Assembly (NCBI GenBank): GCA_963667005.1
Contig: OY762937.1
Location: 868,001 to 932,000 of the forward strand
Direction of reading: 5' to 3'
DNA: 64,000 nucleotides
DNA from: G963662605 sp963667005
GTDB lineage: Bacteria; Bacteroidota; Ignavibacteria; Ignavibacteriales; Ignavibacteriaceae
In this document: piece by piece, positions 8,850 through 19,049 of the stretch
How the letters are laid out: every line of letters starts with the position of its first letter
Position numbering within the stretch: the first letter of the stretch is position 1
The notes under the pieces: generated by a model
Database searches by the model: none
The model's input: only the letters and a program-made list of their open reading frames with translations
Told to the model about the DNA's origin: nothing
Position numbers and translations under genes: made by a program

Positions 8850-11129
8850 TCAAAATTCGAGACTTACTCCGATTGATGGAAGAATACCGATGCTGGCGCC
8901 GTACTCGACTTTTTTCTTGAATGCATTATAGTTGATAGTATTGGAATTTTTATTGTTGTACACGTTCTGCACATCGAGATACGTGATAAGTGCCATGTTT
9001 TCAAAATTCCACCGCTTATCAATGCGAAGATCAAGAGCGTGCAGCGATTTGAATCTGCGAACGTTGTACATCGCAACATCCTGAGTCCCATCGTCATTAT
9101 ACGGTGTGTATGGATTACCGGTCGAGAGCCTGAATTTAAATGAAGCTTCCCATTCTTTATTAAAGATGTATCCGCCGGAAATATTAACGATGAGGCTCTG
9201 GTCATAAGTACCGGGACGTGACACACCATCAAGCGCAATGTATGTCGCACGGCTGCCCGTTACACTGATGATGCCGTAATATGGCAGCTCGGAAGATTTT
9301 TTTCGCAACGAAAATTCTACGCCGCGGGCAATTCCGGTTCCTTCGCTCAATAACGGCTCCAAACCGAATGATGTGTAATTATCGCTGCTGCCGTTGAACC
9401 CGGCTCCTGTATTGGCAAGCACTATATACTTTCGTAAAAAGCTTGCGGGGTAGTTTGTATATTGTTTAAAGAATGCCTCCACTTTTACCTGGGTATCTTC
9501 ACGAAGTATCCTGTCATAGCCGAACACATACTGGTTAACCCGCATTGAGCGCAGATTCTGGTTAGAACGATCCGCAACAAGCCATATGTATGAAGGTGAT
9601 TGAAAATAGACGCCTGTTGAAAAACTAAGGTGGCTTAACGGATCTATCATGTAATTAATAGCAACCCGGGGACTGACTGTAAATTTATTTTGAATCTGCG
9701 AAAAATAATCACCGCGCACACCAAGATTGTAATGAAACCGTTCGGATGCAGTACTTGCGTATTGAATGAAGGCACTGTACTTGGTAAAATTCTTTTGAGC
9801 CGATAATCCGGTTATGCTGAGCACCTCGCCGAAAGTTGTTTTAAAATAGGGCTGCTTTATATTTGCGTTAAAATTGATGAGCTTTGCCGAAGCACCGAAA
9901 TTCAATTCTGTGGAAGCATAGATTTTATATATACCTTCGGCTCTGATTTCGTTCTCAGCTTCCTGGGATTGATTTAAAAATATCGGATTTTGCAGGGTAT
10001 CTTTTTGTGAAGAATCATAATCTATAAAATTCCTGCTCGCCGTTACATCAAAAAAACCATGGTTGAATAAGTGGCGGAATGTAATGCCGCCGACATATTG
10101 ATTCTGGTCGCTGCCGAGTATTCTGGAGTTATCATACCGGTCTTCAGCCGTTTTATTGTTGAACTTCACTCTATCCAAAGCTCCGATAAACAGTCCGGTT
10201 ATTTTATTTTGCGGATCGAACTCGTACGCATATTTACCCATTGCATCCCAGTATTCAGGGACAAAATTAAAACCGGCAGCATTGAAGATAAAATCCAGAT
10301 AACTTCTCCGTACTGAAAAGATAAACGTGCTTTTATCGGTCGCGGGACCTTCAAGGTTGAACGCAAACTGCGATGCGGAAATGGTTGCTTTACCGCCGAT
10401 ACGATCTTGGCGACCCTCGCGCAGATCTAAGCTGAGAGTTGAAGATAGCTTATCACCATACTTAACCGAAAATCCACCCGTTGAAAACGCTGTTTCGCGG
10501 ACAAAATCGAGATTGATAAAACTCAACGGTCCGCCGGTAGCGCCCTGGTTGCCGAAGTGATTAATATTGGGAACAACAAACCCGTCAACAACATAAAGGT
10601 TTTCCGAAGGTGCTCCTCCGCGCACAACAAGATCATTGCGGCCGGGACTTGCCTGTGCAACACCGGGCAAAACAGACAGCGCGCGGACGACATCTTCAAA
10701 TCCACCCGGTGAGCGCCGGATCTCTTCATATCCGAATGTTGACAAACTGTTTAATTCTGTTGTGCTGGTATTAAAGTAGTTTGATTTTACGGTAACGCTT
10801 TGGAGTTGAAGAGCGCTTTCACTTAAAGAAATAAGGATATTCGTGGGCCGGCCGGTATTAACCGAAACATCCGACTTGGTTACGGTTCCGTATCCGACGT
10901 ATGAGGCGCGAACCTGATATGTTCCGGGTGCGAGACCTTGAAGAATAAATTCTCCTTGTACATCGGAAGCAGCTCCGATATTGGTACCAACGACAACGAT
11001 ATTTACTCCGGGCAAGGATTCATTACTTGCAGCATCCACAACCTTTCCCTGGATAGTTCCCTTTGAGGACTGTCCGAAAAGAGAAATGCCTAAGAGTAGT
11101 ATAATTGTAATTATTGCAGCTTTATTCAT
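8850..11129 (-). CDS. TonB-dependent outer-membrane receptor with carboxypeptidase-regulatory-like domain
   Basis: 759 aa. A signal peptide (1-20, ending 'LFGQSS') leads into a CarboxypepD_reg-like beta-sandwich (about 25-110: 'GTIQGKVVDAASNESLPGVN'), a TonB plug (about 115-245: 'VVRALSVLPGVAQ' and 'VVRGGAPSENLYVVDGF'), and a 22-strand-type barrel ending in a terminal Phe as usual for BAM-inserted barrels. Such receptors bind a ligand outside and import it using TonB energy, or pair with SusD proteins. No SusD-like partner, lipoprotein or TonB gene is adjacent, so the ligand cannot be guessed. It has its own downstream terminator at 8774-8801 and is divergent from the sensor kinase at 11358. 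Confidence 0.9.
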   Translation of the reverse strand: MNKAAIITIILLLGISLFGQSSKGTIQGKVVDAASNESLPGVNIVVVGTNIGAASDVQGEFILQGLAPGTYQVRASYVGYGTVTKSDVSVNTGRPTNILISLSESALQLQSVTVKSNYFNTSTTELNSLSTFGYEEIRRSPGGFEDVVRALSVLPGVAQASPGRNDLVVRGGAPSENLYVVDGFVVPNINHFGNQGATGGPLSFINLDFVRETAFSTGGFSVKYGDKLSSTLSLDLREGRQDRIGGKATISASQFAFNLEGPATDKSTFIFSVRRSYLDFIFNAAGFNFVPEYWDAMGKYAYEFDPQNKITGLFIGALDRVKFNNKTAEDRYDNSRILGSDQNQYVGGITFRHLFNHGFFDVTASRNFIDYDSSQKDTLQNPIFLNQSQEAENEIRAEGIYKIYASTELNFGASAKLINFNANIKQPYFKTTFGEVLSITGLSAQKNFTKYSAFIQYASTASERFHYNLGVRGDYFSQIQNKFTVSPRVAINYMIDPLSHLSFSTGVYFQSPSYIWLVADRSNQNLRSMRVNQYVFGYDRILREDTQVKVEAFFKQYTNYPASFLRKYIVLANTGAGFNGSSDNYTSFGLEPLLSEGTGIARGVEFSLRKKSSELPYYGIISVTGSRATYIALDGVSRPGTYDQSLIVNISGGYIFNKEWEASFKFRLSTGNPYTPYNDDGTQDVAMYNVRRFKSLHALDLRIDKRWNFENMALITYLDVQNVYNNKNSNTINYNAFKKKVEYGASIGILPSIGVSLEF

Positions 11130-11357
11130 ATAGTATTGACTTTTAATTCAAAAACAGACATGACTGCGTATTAGTTTCTGATAGAAAATGAAAATAGGAT
11201 AAATTACAAATAATAGGTTTAAATAGCCACAACCAAATTCTCTTCTTTGCTGCGCTGTATGGTGAGGCATACACTGAAGAAATTTCTTTGTTTTAAGAAA
11301 AATCTTTGTATTATTTAGTATAGAAAAAACTCGTTTCCCGACGAATGTGTGGTGTGT

Positions 11358-13511
11358 ATGGCATTGGATCTGAGAACCCTGCTGATTATCTTAACTTTCT
11401 CTCACCTTATTCAGGTTGTAGTATTTTTATATCAATACAAAGTTAATAAGTTTATTAAAGGCCCGGGATGGTGGCTTTTATGGAGCGCGCTGGAAGCCGC
11501 TGGATTTTTACTAATTTATATACGCCAAAACCCCGCATACCTAACCTTTATTATTACCACGCAAGACATTTTCCTCATGAGCGGCATGATTTGCCTTGTA
11601 GTTGGAATCTTGAAGTTTTTCAATATGAAGGTTTACAAAAAATTTGCAATTACAGGCCTCATCGCGTTTGCTCTAGTGCACTGGTTCTTCCAATTTATTG
11701 TCGATAGCATATTCATCCGGTCGTTAGTATTCAGCTCTTCAATAGCTTTTGTCTCTTTGTTTACTGCCTTCAGATTAGTCCATCGCTTTTGGCGGGATAT
11801 GCAACCGATAATTATTTTCAATGCTGCTATCATGACATTTCACGGGGGTGTTTTTGTTCACAGAACAATAATGCTATGGTTGTTCCGCCCTGAATTTAAT
11901 TTGTTTATTGTTAATCTTGGTAACTTGCTCCAATTTTTTGATGCTTTAATCGTAAGTGTGTTATGGACATATGGGTTTATCATGATGCTCAACGAGCGGC
12001 TGAACCGCGATATTAATGAAGCAAAAGAGCATTTTCAGAAGATCTTTGAAACAAGTCCTGATGCTATTGCGATAACCCGTGCAAGAGATGCACTCTATAT
12101 TGATTGTAACGAAGGCTTTGAGCGTATCTCCGGTTATTCGCGCGATGAAATTATAGGAAAGACCGCTTTTGATATAAATATTTGGAAATATCCCGAGGAC
12201 AGAGCTGCAATTTTACATAAAGTTATGCTGCACGGAGAATGTGAAAACTATGAGGCCTGGTTTAATAAAAAAGACGGATCTGAAATAACCGCATTAATGT
12301 CGGCAAAAATCGTCTCTTTTAAAAATGAGCCACATCTATTAAGTATAACACGGGATATCAGCGAACGCAAAAACACTGAAATAGCACTTCGGGAAAGTGA
12401 ACAGCGCCTGCAGTTCGTGCTTGAGGGTAGTCAATTGGGATTTTGGGACTGGAATATAGAGACAGGAGAAGTAAAACGGAATTCATATTGGGCAGAAATG
12501 CTGGGTTATTCCTTTGCAGAAATTGAATTTTCTGTTATTCAATGGTCGAATCTGATTCATCCTGATGACTATGAGGCTGTTAAAACCGCCATGGATAACC
12601 ACCTGAGTGGAAAAATTCCGGCTTACAGGATAGAATATCGTATGCGATGTAAGGACGGTTCCTATAAATGGATACTTGATCAGGCGAAAGTTGTAACGAG
12701 GGACAAGCAGGGTAATCCTCTGCGCATGAGCGGAACTCACACGGATATTTCGGAAATAAAAAGGATACAAGAAGAATTAACCGCAAAAAATCAAGAACTG
12801 GGAAAAATAAATTCTGAAAAAAACCGGTTCTTCTCAATTATTGCTCACGATTTGAAAAGCCCATTCCTCGGGTTTATCGGTTTGACCAGTATCATGGCCG
12901 AACAAGCAAGCCAGTTTACAGCGGAGGAGTTGACAAAATTTGGACAGGAAATCAACCAAACAGCACAAAATATCTATAAACTATTGAAGAATTTGCTCGA
13001 GTGGGCGCAGATGCAGCAGGGCATATTAGACTATCAACCCAAAGATTTGTTATTATCGCAAAGAATAGATAGTGTCATTGAAACGATACATGACAGAAGC
13101 GAACAGAAAGGCATCGCAATACTCAGCAAAATAGATGTCCCATATATTGTATATGCTGATGAAAGAATGACAGGTTCTATTTTACTAAATATTATCTCTA
13201 ATGCTGTTAAATTTACACATCGATTTGGAACCGTAACCATAACCGCGCAGCCGTCGGCCGGCAACATGATTGAGGTGGTGGTGGCCGATACTGGTATCGG
13301 CATGACAAAAACCGACCTGGATAAATTATTTAAAATCGGAGAAAAAGTAAGAACAATCGGCACGGACGGAGAATTAAGTACCGGGCTGGGGCTTTTGTTA
13401 TGCCGCGAATTTGTAGAGAAACATGGCGGCAAAATATGGGCAGAAAGTCAAATCGGCAAAGGAAGCACATTCCGGTTTACTCTTCCGGGAATTGGAATTC
13501 ATACGAAATAA
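11358..13511 (+). CDS. membrane-bound PAS-domain sensor histidine kinase
   Basis: 717 aa from the ATG at 11358; an in-frame GTG at 11349 would add three residues and neither has a clear ribosome site. Seven or so N-terminal membrane segments (to about 215) precede a PAS domain (about 225-335, 'FETSPDAIAITRARDALYID'), a second PAS/PAC (about 350-470, 'GFWDWNIETGEVKRN'), a HisKA box with phospho-acceptor His497 in 'IIAHDLKSPF', and a HATPase with N box 'NIISNAVKFT', G1 'DTGIGM' and G2 'STGLGLLL'. It autophosphorylates and should pass phosphate to a response regulator, but none is adjacent, so it is an orphan kinase here. Signal sensed is unknown. Confidence 0.9.
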   Translation: MALDLRTLLIILTFSHLIQVVVFLYQYKVNKFIKGPGWWLLWSALEAAGFLLIYIRQNPAYLTFIITTQDIFLMSGMICLVVGILKFFNMKVYKKFAITGLIAFALVHWFFQFIVDSIFIRSLVFSSSIAFVSLFTAFRLVHRFWRDMQPIIIFNAAIMTFHGGVFVHRTIMLWLFRPEFNLFIVNLGNLLQFFDALIVSVLWTYGFIMMLNERLNRDINEAKEHFQKIFETSPDAIAITRARDALYIDCNEGFERISGYSRDEIIGKTAFDINIWKYPEDRAAILHKVMLHGECENYEAWFNKKDGSEITALMSAKIVSFKNEPHLLSITRDISERKNTEIALRESEQRLQFVLEGSQLGFWDWNIETGEVKRNSYWAEMLGYSFAEIEFSVIQWSNLIHPDDYEAVKTAMDNHLSGKIPAYRIEYRMRCKDGSYKWILDQAKVVTRDKQGNPLRMSGTHTDISEIKRIQEELTAKNQELGKINSEKNRFFSIIAHDLKSPFLGFIGLTSIMAEQASQFTAEELTKFGQEINQTAQNIYKLLKNLLEWAQMQQGILDYQPKDLLLSQRIDSVIETIHDRSEQKGIAILSKIDVPYIVYADERMTGSILLNIISNAVKFTHRFGTVTITAQPSAGNMIEVVVADTGIGMTKTDLDKLFKIGEKVRTIGTDGELSTGLGLLLCREFVEKHGGKIWAESQIGKGSTFRFTLPGIGIHTK

Positions 13512-13625
13512 TGCGTAATTATTAAAAAAAATTATCCCTACGGTTTTTAATATTTACATATTTTGCGATAAGAACAGGCGTTATTTAAGTTATATATAAA
13601 CAACTCATACAGGGCGGTATCATAT

Positions 13626-14021
13626 ATGAGAGCTATCTTAGTATTTCTTTTATTTACCTCGTTGATTCTTAATGGGTGTAAAACAACCTCAACCGAACCT
13701 ATTCAAACCCCTCCCGGTAATTTTACCGAGTTAACGGCCGATGATTCATTTAATTGGAGCACGACAAAAACCGTTACCATTACAGTTGAGGGATTTGAGA
13801 CTGTTACTCCGGTAACCCGTGCTTTAGTGATTTCGGAAGGGGATGGGCATGTGTTATATAAGCAGGCAATGGATTTGAACGGAACCACCCAGGTTACAAT
13901 AGAAGTTCCAAGTCCTACGACCACACTTATCGTTAAATACGGGAATATATTACGGGCGACAGAAATTAACGGAACAACAGCGGCTGTCAGTTTAGCAACA
14001 CCTGATGATTATCAGTATTAA
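13626..14021 (+). CDS. small lipoprotein
   Basis: 131 aa with a type II signal peptide: 'FLLFTSLILNGC' gives a lipobox LNGC with Cys18 as lipidation site, followed by a Thr/Pro-rich linker. The rest is predicted beta-rich ('TVTITVEGFETVTPVTRALV') with no known motif, perhaps an Ig-like or carboxypeptidase-regulatory-like fold. It is 11 bases upstream of the LruC-domain gene and they likely form one transcription unit, so a shared role at the cell envelope is inferred. No function can be assigned. Confidence 0.72.
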   Translation: MRAILVFLLFTSLILNGCKTTSTEPIQTPPGNFTELTADDSFNWSTTKTVTITVEGFETVTPVTRALVISEGDGHVLYKQAMDLNGTTQVTIEVPSPTTTLIVKYGNILRATEINGTTAAVSLATPDDYQY

Positions 14022-14032
14022 AGGAGGATAAA

Positions 14033-15457
14033 ATGAAAAAATTAGCGATACTGATAGCAATCATCACCATCGGTCTGCGGGCGCAGAATTATTTAGTTCA
14101 GGATTTCGAATCCGGGAATAGAAGCAAACAGCTTTCGATTTGCTGGTTGTTCCCGGGGATGATATTCAACGCGAGTTACCCGATTGACGGACAATTCTCT
14201 GGACACACCGACCAATTAACTTCGCTAACCGATCAGGTTGGAATAATTTCTCCCTGGGTAAAAATGGAGGCAGGCAATATTTCATTTAAGCATAAACTTA
14301 CGCCTAAGCTGAAAAACGGAACTCTAAGACGTTTTGTCGTACTGCTGCAAAGTACGACTCAATTGACGAAAGATACTATATATAAATACACCTATTCGTT
14401 AACAGCGGCGGATACTGTTGCGCAAACTGTTACAATTCCGGTGACAAAAACAGGTGTATATAAGGTCTATATTTTGTTTTCCGGACAGGATGGTAATGGA
14501 AGAGCACAGATTGATGACTTAAAAATTCCCGGTTTGTACGCGGCATTACCGGATCAGGATTGCCAGTATGTAAGTCAAAACGTTGACAGCGACAAAGATG
14601 CTTCGGACGATATGGATGATGATTATTTTATTGATTCTACTATCGCGTATAATAATTATTACCCGGCGTCAGGTTATGCAACATTGATGTTTGAAGATCT
14701 CTGGCCGGCAAAGGGTGATTATGATTTCAACGATTTAGTTGTTGACTATCAACTCAACCACATTACCAATGCGGTAAACAAACTTGTTAAAAGTGAATGT
14801 ATATTTATAGTTCAGGCAGCCGGAAGTTCATATAGCAACGGGCTGGCTTTTACCTTTGACGGGCTCAATCCCTCTAAAGTTCAGAAGGTCGAGGGTAATG
14901 TGCTCACGGATGGAGTATTTGCTGTCACCGGGGCAGGAATTGAAAATGGTCCTGCGACCGCGGTCATTCCTGTATTTGATAATGTATTTAAAATCCTGCC
15001 TTCGCCCGGAGGTATCGGCGTAAATACAGACACAACCTACTCGTATGTTGATGCAAAAACAGTTAAGGTTACAATCACCTATCAACCGGGACAATTGACA
15101 CTCGCAGATGTAAGTGCAGATAAGTTTAATCCGTTTATGATTATCAACAAAAAACGGGGAATGGAAGTACATCTACCGAACAAAGTACCTACAAGTCTTG
15201 CAAGTACATCGTATTTTGGTCAAAATGATGACGACACAAAACCATCAGCAGGCAAATACTATAAAACGAAAACAAATTTGCCGTGGGCATTAAATGTTAC
15301 TGATGCGATTCCCTATCCGAAAGAATCAGTTGACTTAACCAAAGGGTATTTGAAGTTTATCAATTGGGTGCTCTCGAACGGTACGAATTATCAGGATTGG
15401 TATAAAAACAACGCCAACTACAGGGCGCAATCGAAGTTGTATAATAAAAACAAATAA
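14033..15457 (+). CDS. secreted LruC-domain-containing protein
   Basis: 474 aa, signal peptide 1-18 ('MKKLAILIAIITIGLRAQ'). An N-terminal beta-sandwich-like half (about 20-180) is followed by the LruC hallmark 'FEDLWPAKGDYDFNDLVVDY' at about 220-240, then 'AAGSSYSNGLAFTFDGL' and 'FMIINKKRGMEVHLP'. LruC domains occur in Leptospira and in Bacteroidota surface proteins; function is not established. The N-terminus after the signal ('DFESG') resembles carbohydrate-binding-like modules. A strong AAGGAGG (14021-14027) overlaps the stop of the upstream lipoprotein, supporting co-translation. Followed by a clear terminator. Confidence 0.8.
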   Translation: MKKLAILIAIITIGLRAQNYLVQDFESGNRSKQLSICWLFPGMIFNASYPIDGQFSGHTDQLTSLTDQVGIISPWVKMEAGNISFKHKLTPKLKNGTLRRFVVLLQSTTQLTKDTIYKYTYSLTAADTVAQTVTIPVTKTGVYKVYILFSGQDGNGRAQIDDLKIPGLYAALPDQDCQYVSQNVDSDKDASDDMDDDYFIDSTIAYNNYYPASGYATLMFEDLWPAKGDYDFNDLVVDYQLNHITNAVNKLVKSECIFIVQAAGSSYSNGLAFTFDGLNPSKVQKVEGNVLTDGVFAVTGAGIENGPATAVIPVFDNVFKILPSPGGIGVNTDTTYSYVDAKTVKVTITYQPGQLTLADVSADKFNPFMIINKKRGMEVHLPNKVPTSLASTSYFGQNDDDTKPSAGKYYKTKTNLPWALNVTDAIPYPKESVDLTKGYLKFINWVLSNGTNYQDWYKNNANYRAQSKLYNKNK

Positions 15458-15463
15458 CGAACT

Positions 15464-15492
15464 AAAAAGCCGTCCCAATGGGACGGCTTTTT
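15464..15492. terminator. bidirectional rho-independent terminator
   Basis: Perfect 11-bp stem AAAGCCGTCCC / GGGACGGCTTT (15466-15490) with loop AAT and T-run on the plus side (A-run mirrored on the minus side). It separates the LruC gene from the convergent DinB gene. Confidence 0.85.
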
Positions 15493-16023
15493 TTATGTGT
15501 GCAAAAGTAATTTTTTTATTTCATGAATCTGTTCTGTATGCCTCATAGAATGGAACGGAACCGTAATAAGCCAATCAATCTTTGTCATATCCCCGAGTAC
15601 AGGGTGAGGCACAATCAGATTTGGACTAAGTATTGCATTGGTCCGCAATAATTCTTTATTCAAGTTGCGGGCTTTTGTTAGCCGTTCAAGTGCTGTTTTT
15701 ATCGGAAGTGTTTCCATGCGGTTTGCAACGGCCTCCGGCAGTTTCACCTTATGTGTTCTGTCAAGTAGTCCCTCGCGAAGTTTATCTCTGCCGATAATAG
15801 TGAGAGAGTCGTGCAGTTTGCTTTCTGCAGCTGGATTCTTTTTAGCTATCATGTACACCGAGGTCTCAATCATTGCTAAATGAACAATAATATCGGCGAT
15901 ACTCCATGTTGAATCATTGATCCGAACCCCGGTTATTTCATCAGGGACATCCGAAAGCGCCGCCCCTAAATAGGCCTCTGCCTCGTGTAGATCGGAGAGT
16001 ATTTGTTCTGTTATTTCCTTCAT
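15493..16023 (-). CDS. DinB-family (DinB_2) putative metal-dependent protein
   Basis: 176 aa from the ATG at 16023; an upstream in-frame ATG at 16050 would add nine hydrophobic residues and is less likely. The sequence is a four-helix bundle with His48 in 'IIVHLAMIE' and 'FHSMRHTEQIHEIKK' near the C-terminus, the spaced histidines that bind a divalent metal in DinB/YfiT-type proteins. Members include thiol transferases and many uncharacterised stress proteins. No partner gene nearby. Family assignment is firm from the histidine pattern; activity is unknown. Confidence 0.75.
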   Translation of the reverse strand: MKEITEQILSDLHEAEAYLGAALSDVPDEITGVRINDSTWSIADIIVHLAMIETSVYMIAKKNPAAESKLHDSLTIIGRDKLREGLLDRTHKVKLPEAVANRMETLPIKTALERLTKARNLNKELLRTNAILSPNLIVPHPVLGDMTKIDWLITVPFHSMRHTEQIHEIKKLLLHT

Positions 16024-16124
16024 AAGTGCCGTTTTTATGATTAAAATCAAAGGAATATACTCATTTGGAACTGAAAAAGGAATTATGAAGTTTAACTGGT
16101 ATTATTATAAAATCGAAAGAGTAT

Positions 16125-16502
16125 ATGAAAATAGCTGTGATTGTTGTGCGTTCTTTAGTGGGATTGCTTTTCCTTTTTGCATCAGTAACGTATTTTCTGA
16201 AGGTTGTTCCTCAGCCGGAACTTCAGGGAAATATCAAGGCCTTTAACGAAGGTTTAATGGCGACCGGTTATATGATGCCGTTCATTAAAATTACAGAACT
16301 GCTCTGCGGGCTCTCCTTTATAACCGGAAGATTCAACACGCTTGCAAGTGTACTTATTTTCCCGATAACAATTAATATCTTTTTATATCACCTTGTCCTC
16401 GACCCCAAAGGTTTACCTGTCGCGATATTTGTCCTGGCGGCTAATTTATTCATTGCCTACTATTACCGCGCAAATTATAAATCGTTGTTTGCGTCGAAAT
16501 AA
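16125..16502 (+). CDS. DoxX-like small membrane protein
   Basis: 125 aa with four hydrophobic segments: 'VVRSLVGLLFLFASVTYFL', then 'MPFIKITELLCGLSFITG', 'VLIFPITINIFLYHLVLDP' and 'PVAIFVLAANLFIAYY'. The order and the R..G..F....F and E...G signatures fit the DoxX/DoxD family, whose members act in quinone- or thiol-linked redox steps or are uncharacterised. It ends three bases before the convergent TonB receptor gene. Function here unknown. Confidence 0.72.
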   Translation: MKIAVIVVRSLVGLLFLFASVTYFLKVVPQPELQGNIKAFNEGLMATGYMMPFIKITELLCGLSFITGRFNTLASVLIFPITINIFLYHLVLDPKGLPVAIFVLAANLFIAYYYRANYKSLFASK

Positions 16503-16505
16503 TAT

Positions 16506-18938
16506 TTAATCGGTACTTTCAAACTCGGTTTGTTTATCTTTGCTGCGTTTTGAACTGTTGCCGAAGTTATAAACAATGCCGAGCATAAGTATTCTGGAAT
16601 CACGTTTATAAATCGTGTGTTGATGCAGAATATCTGTATCAACTTTCATTTCACGTTTGAAACTGTTGAACGCATTTGAGATTGTTCCCGTCACGGATAG
16701 CTTGCCCTCAATCAACTCCTGGCGGAGCGCCAAATTAACTACATATGTCGGGAGACCTTCTCCCTGCGGCGTAAGTCGCTGAGAACGATAATTTGAATTG
16801 ACCTGAAAGCTTAATGACTTCATAATATTGATACTACAATTCAATGAGCCCGTCCAGGAGAAATCAGATTTTTTTGCGCCATAGCCCAAATTACTCGCAT
16901 CAATTTCCTGATAAAATCCGCTTGTGCTTAGGTTCATTGTCCCAAGCTTGCCGAGGTTTCCTGCAATGACTAATTCCAAACCCGCCGATTTATCCGAACT
17001 AAGATTTTCGTGTGTATTGAGCACAGTAGTATCGTTCAGCATTTTCGCCACCCAGGTAAAAGCATTATAACGCTGACGGAAATAGACACTGGGGACAATG
17101 GTCAGATTATCATTTTGAATTTCATATCCAAACTCAAGCGAGTGAATATACTCCGGTTTTAATTTCGGATTTCCCGCGCGGAGATTTCTCGGATTTTGAT
17201 ATTCCGGGAATGGATTCATGTCGTCCGATTCAGGCCTGTTTGCCCGGAGGCTGTAATTAAGCTGCAGCTGGGTTAGTTCGCTTAGCTTATATGCGAGATG
17301 CAGTGTGGGATATACTTTAAAATAGTCATTCGGGATAATCAGACTTTGGGATACAAGATCGGATGTTATGTATGCTTTTTCGAAGCGCAGTCCGCCAAGC
17401 AAACCTAAATTCCCAATTTCAGTTTCAACTGTTCCATAGAACGCGTGTATTGCCTGTTTGTATAAATAATGATTGGTGATATCTGCATCGGTGACAAATT
17501 TTTGAGTAAGAGTATCAAAGTATTCGCCCGAAAAAGGGAAGTCATGTCGTCCGAATGAACCGTCATAACCGGCTTCAATCGTCATGTTATCAGCCGCTTT
17601 ATAGTGGTAATCGGCGGTAACCTCTCCGGCGCGTTCCATGTTTTTAATCAACGTGTTATCATATGTTGTTTTAACCTGCGGTGCATGGTATATGTTTGTA
17701 TAGCGGTTATCTTCCTGATCGAATCCGCTCGAACCATGAAACTCAACACGCAGTGTGTTATCCTCACCGTCAAAATTATGTTGGTAATATCCCGTCAATC
17801 CGCCTTCATAGGTTTTATCGTAATCAATCCGGTCGCGATTGTAGTTACTGCTTAATACATTGTTTTCAACAATATTGATTAATGAAAAATCATTACTCGT
17901 GTATTTACGCGCACGATAATTCGCCGAGATGCCGGTTTTATCATCTTTCCCTATAGCATAATCAAACCCGAACGTGAAAAAATGATTGATAGGCCGGTTG
18001 AAACCCGTTCCGCTCTGATCGTAATTCATCGGCAGGTTTGTTGCGGAATCTATTTCATGGCGTGTATCATTCGAATAAATATACCGGGTATCTTTGCGAA
18101 GATTATACGAGCCGAAAAAATTTAAGTCGCCTGTTTTGTAATTGACATTTGCACGGACGCCATATCTTGATGCGTTACCCGCATTTGCACCGACACTTCC
18201 GTTAAATCCGTTATGCGAATCTTTTTTTAAAACGATGTTGATGATGCCTGCGGTGCCATCCGGTTTGTACTTGGCGGAGGGATTGGTAATAACCTCAATT
18301 TTATCAACCGAACTCGCGGGGATTTGCTGCAATACATCGGCGGAATTTGTGGACATCAGAGGAGACGTCTGTCCGTCAACCAATATTTGCATGTTTGATG
18401 AGCCGCGCAGAGTAACGTTGCCGTCAACGTCCATTTGAATTGAAGGTATGTTTTGCAGAAGATCACTGACGGAGCCGGTCGCGCTTACGATATCCTGCTG
18501 AACATTATAAACTTTTCTATCAATCGAATTGTTAAAAACTTCTTTTTGCGAGGTGACTGTAACCTCGTTAAGCTTTATGCGTGATTCCTGCAAGCGTACC
18601 GTACCGGCATCAAAGCCCAAATTGTTTTTGTCTAATGTGATGCGTCCGGAGACATATTCCTGATATCCCATAAGTGAATATTTCAAAAAGAATTCACCGG
18701 CAGGGATGTTGTCAATAAAAAATCGACCTTTGCTATCGGTTGTTTTTCCTGTTACGACATGCTTGTCTTTAGCGCGGAGCACAATAACATTTGTAAGCTC
18801 AAGCGGTTTGCTGGTCGCAGAATCAATAACGATTCCGCTTATGCCAGTCTGCTTGGCGGCTTGGGGTAATGAGACTTGGGATAATACAAAGAATGCGGCA
18901 GAAAAAACGATGAAAGCTTTCAAAAATAATCCGTTCAA
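16506..18938 (-). CDS. TonB-dependent receptor / outer-membrane beta-barrel protein
   Basis: 810 aa. Signal peptide to about residue 28, a CarboxypepD_reg-like domain (about 32-115, 'GISGIVIDSATSKPLELTNV'), a plug with 'IPSIQMDVDGNVTLRGSSNM' and 'GTAGIINIVLKKD' (about 150-245), then a large barrel of the OMP_b-brl_3 type. Unlike the receptor at 8850 the C-terminus does not end in Phe but has a 13-residue polar tail (from 'SSKRSKDK' to 'ESTD'). This subfamily often lacks a known substrate and may be involved in peptide or siderophore uptake. No SusD-like partner is present. It is convergent with DoxX. Confidence 0.87.
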   Translation of the reverse strand: MNGLFLKAFIVFSAAFFVLSQVSLPQAAKQTGISGIVIDSATSKPLELTNVIVLRAKDKHVVTGKTTDSKGRFFIDNIPAGEFFLKYSLMGYQEYVSGRITLDKNNLGFDAGTVRLQESRIKLNEVTVTSQKEVFNNSIDRKVYNVQQDIVSATGSVSDLLQNIPSIQMDVDGNVTLRGSSNMQILVDGQTSPLMSTNSADVLQQIPASSVDKIEVITNPSAKYKPDGTAGIINIVLKKDSHNGFNGSVGANAGNASRYGVRANVNYKTGDLNFFGSYNLRKDTRYIYSNDTRHEIDSATNLPMNYDQSGTGFNRPINHFFTFGFDYAIGKDDKTGISANYRARKYTSNDFSLINIVENNVLSSNYNRDRIDYDKTYEGGLTGYYQHNFDGEDNTLRVEFHGSSGFDQEDNRYTNIYHAPQVKTTYDNTLIKNMERAGEVTADYHYKAADNMTIEAGYDGSFGRHDFPFSGEYFDTLTQKFVTDADITNHYLYKQAIHAFYGTVETEIGNLGLLGGLRFEKAYITSDLVSQSLIIPNDYFKVYPTLHLAYKLSELTQLQLNYSLRANRPESDDMNPFPEYQNPRNLRAGNPKLKPEYIHSLEFGYEIQNDNLTIVPSVYFRQRYNAFTWVAKMLNDTTVLNTHENLSSDKSAGLELVIAGNLGKLGTMNLSTSGFYQEIDASNLGYGAKKSDFSWTGSLNCSINIMKSLSFQVNSNYRSQRLTPQGEGLPTYVVNLALRQELIEGKLSVTGTISNAFNSFKREMKVDTDILHQHTIYKRDSRILMLGIVYNFGNSSKRSKDKQTEFESTD

Positions 18939-19049
18939 ATTGATATGTAATCCGGTTCAATGAGACATACAACTAATTGCTGGCTCATATCAATTAGTCG
19001 AATTTATCCGGCTAAAATAATAATAAACGGGGTATTAGCAGAAAGAAAT

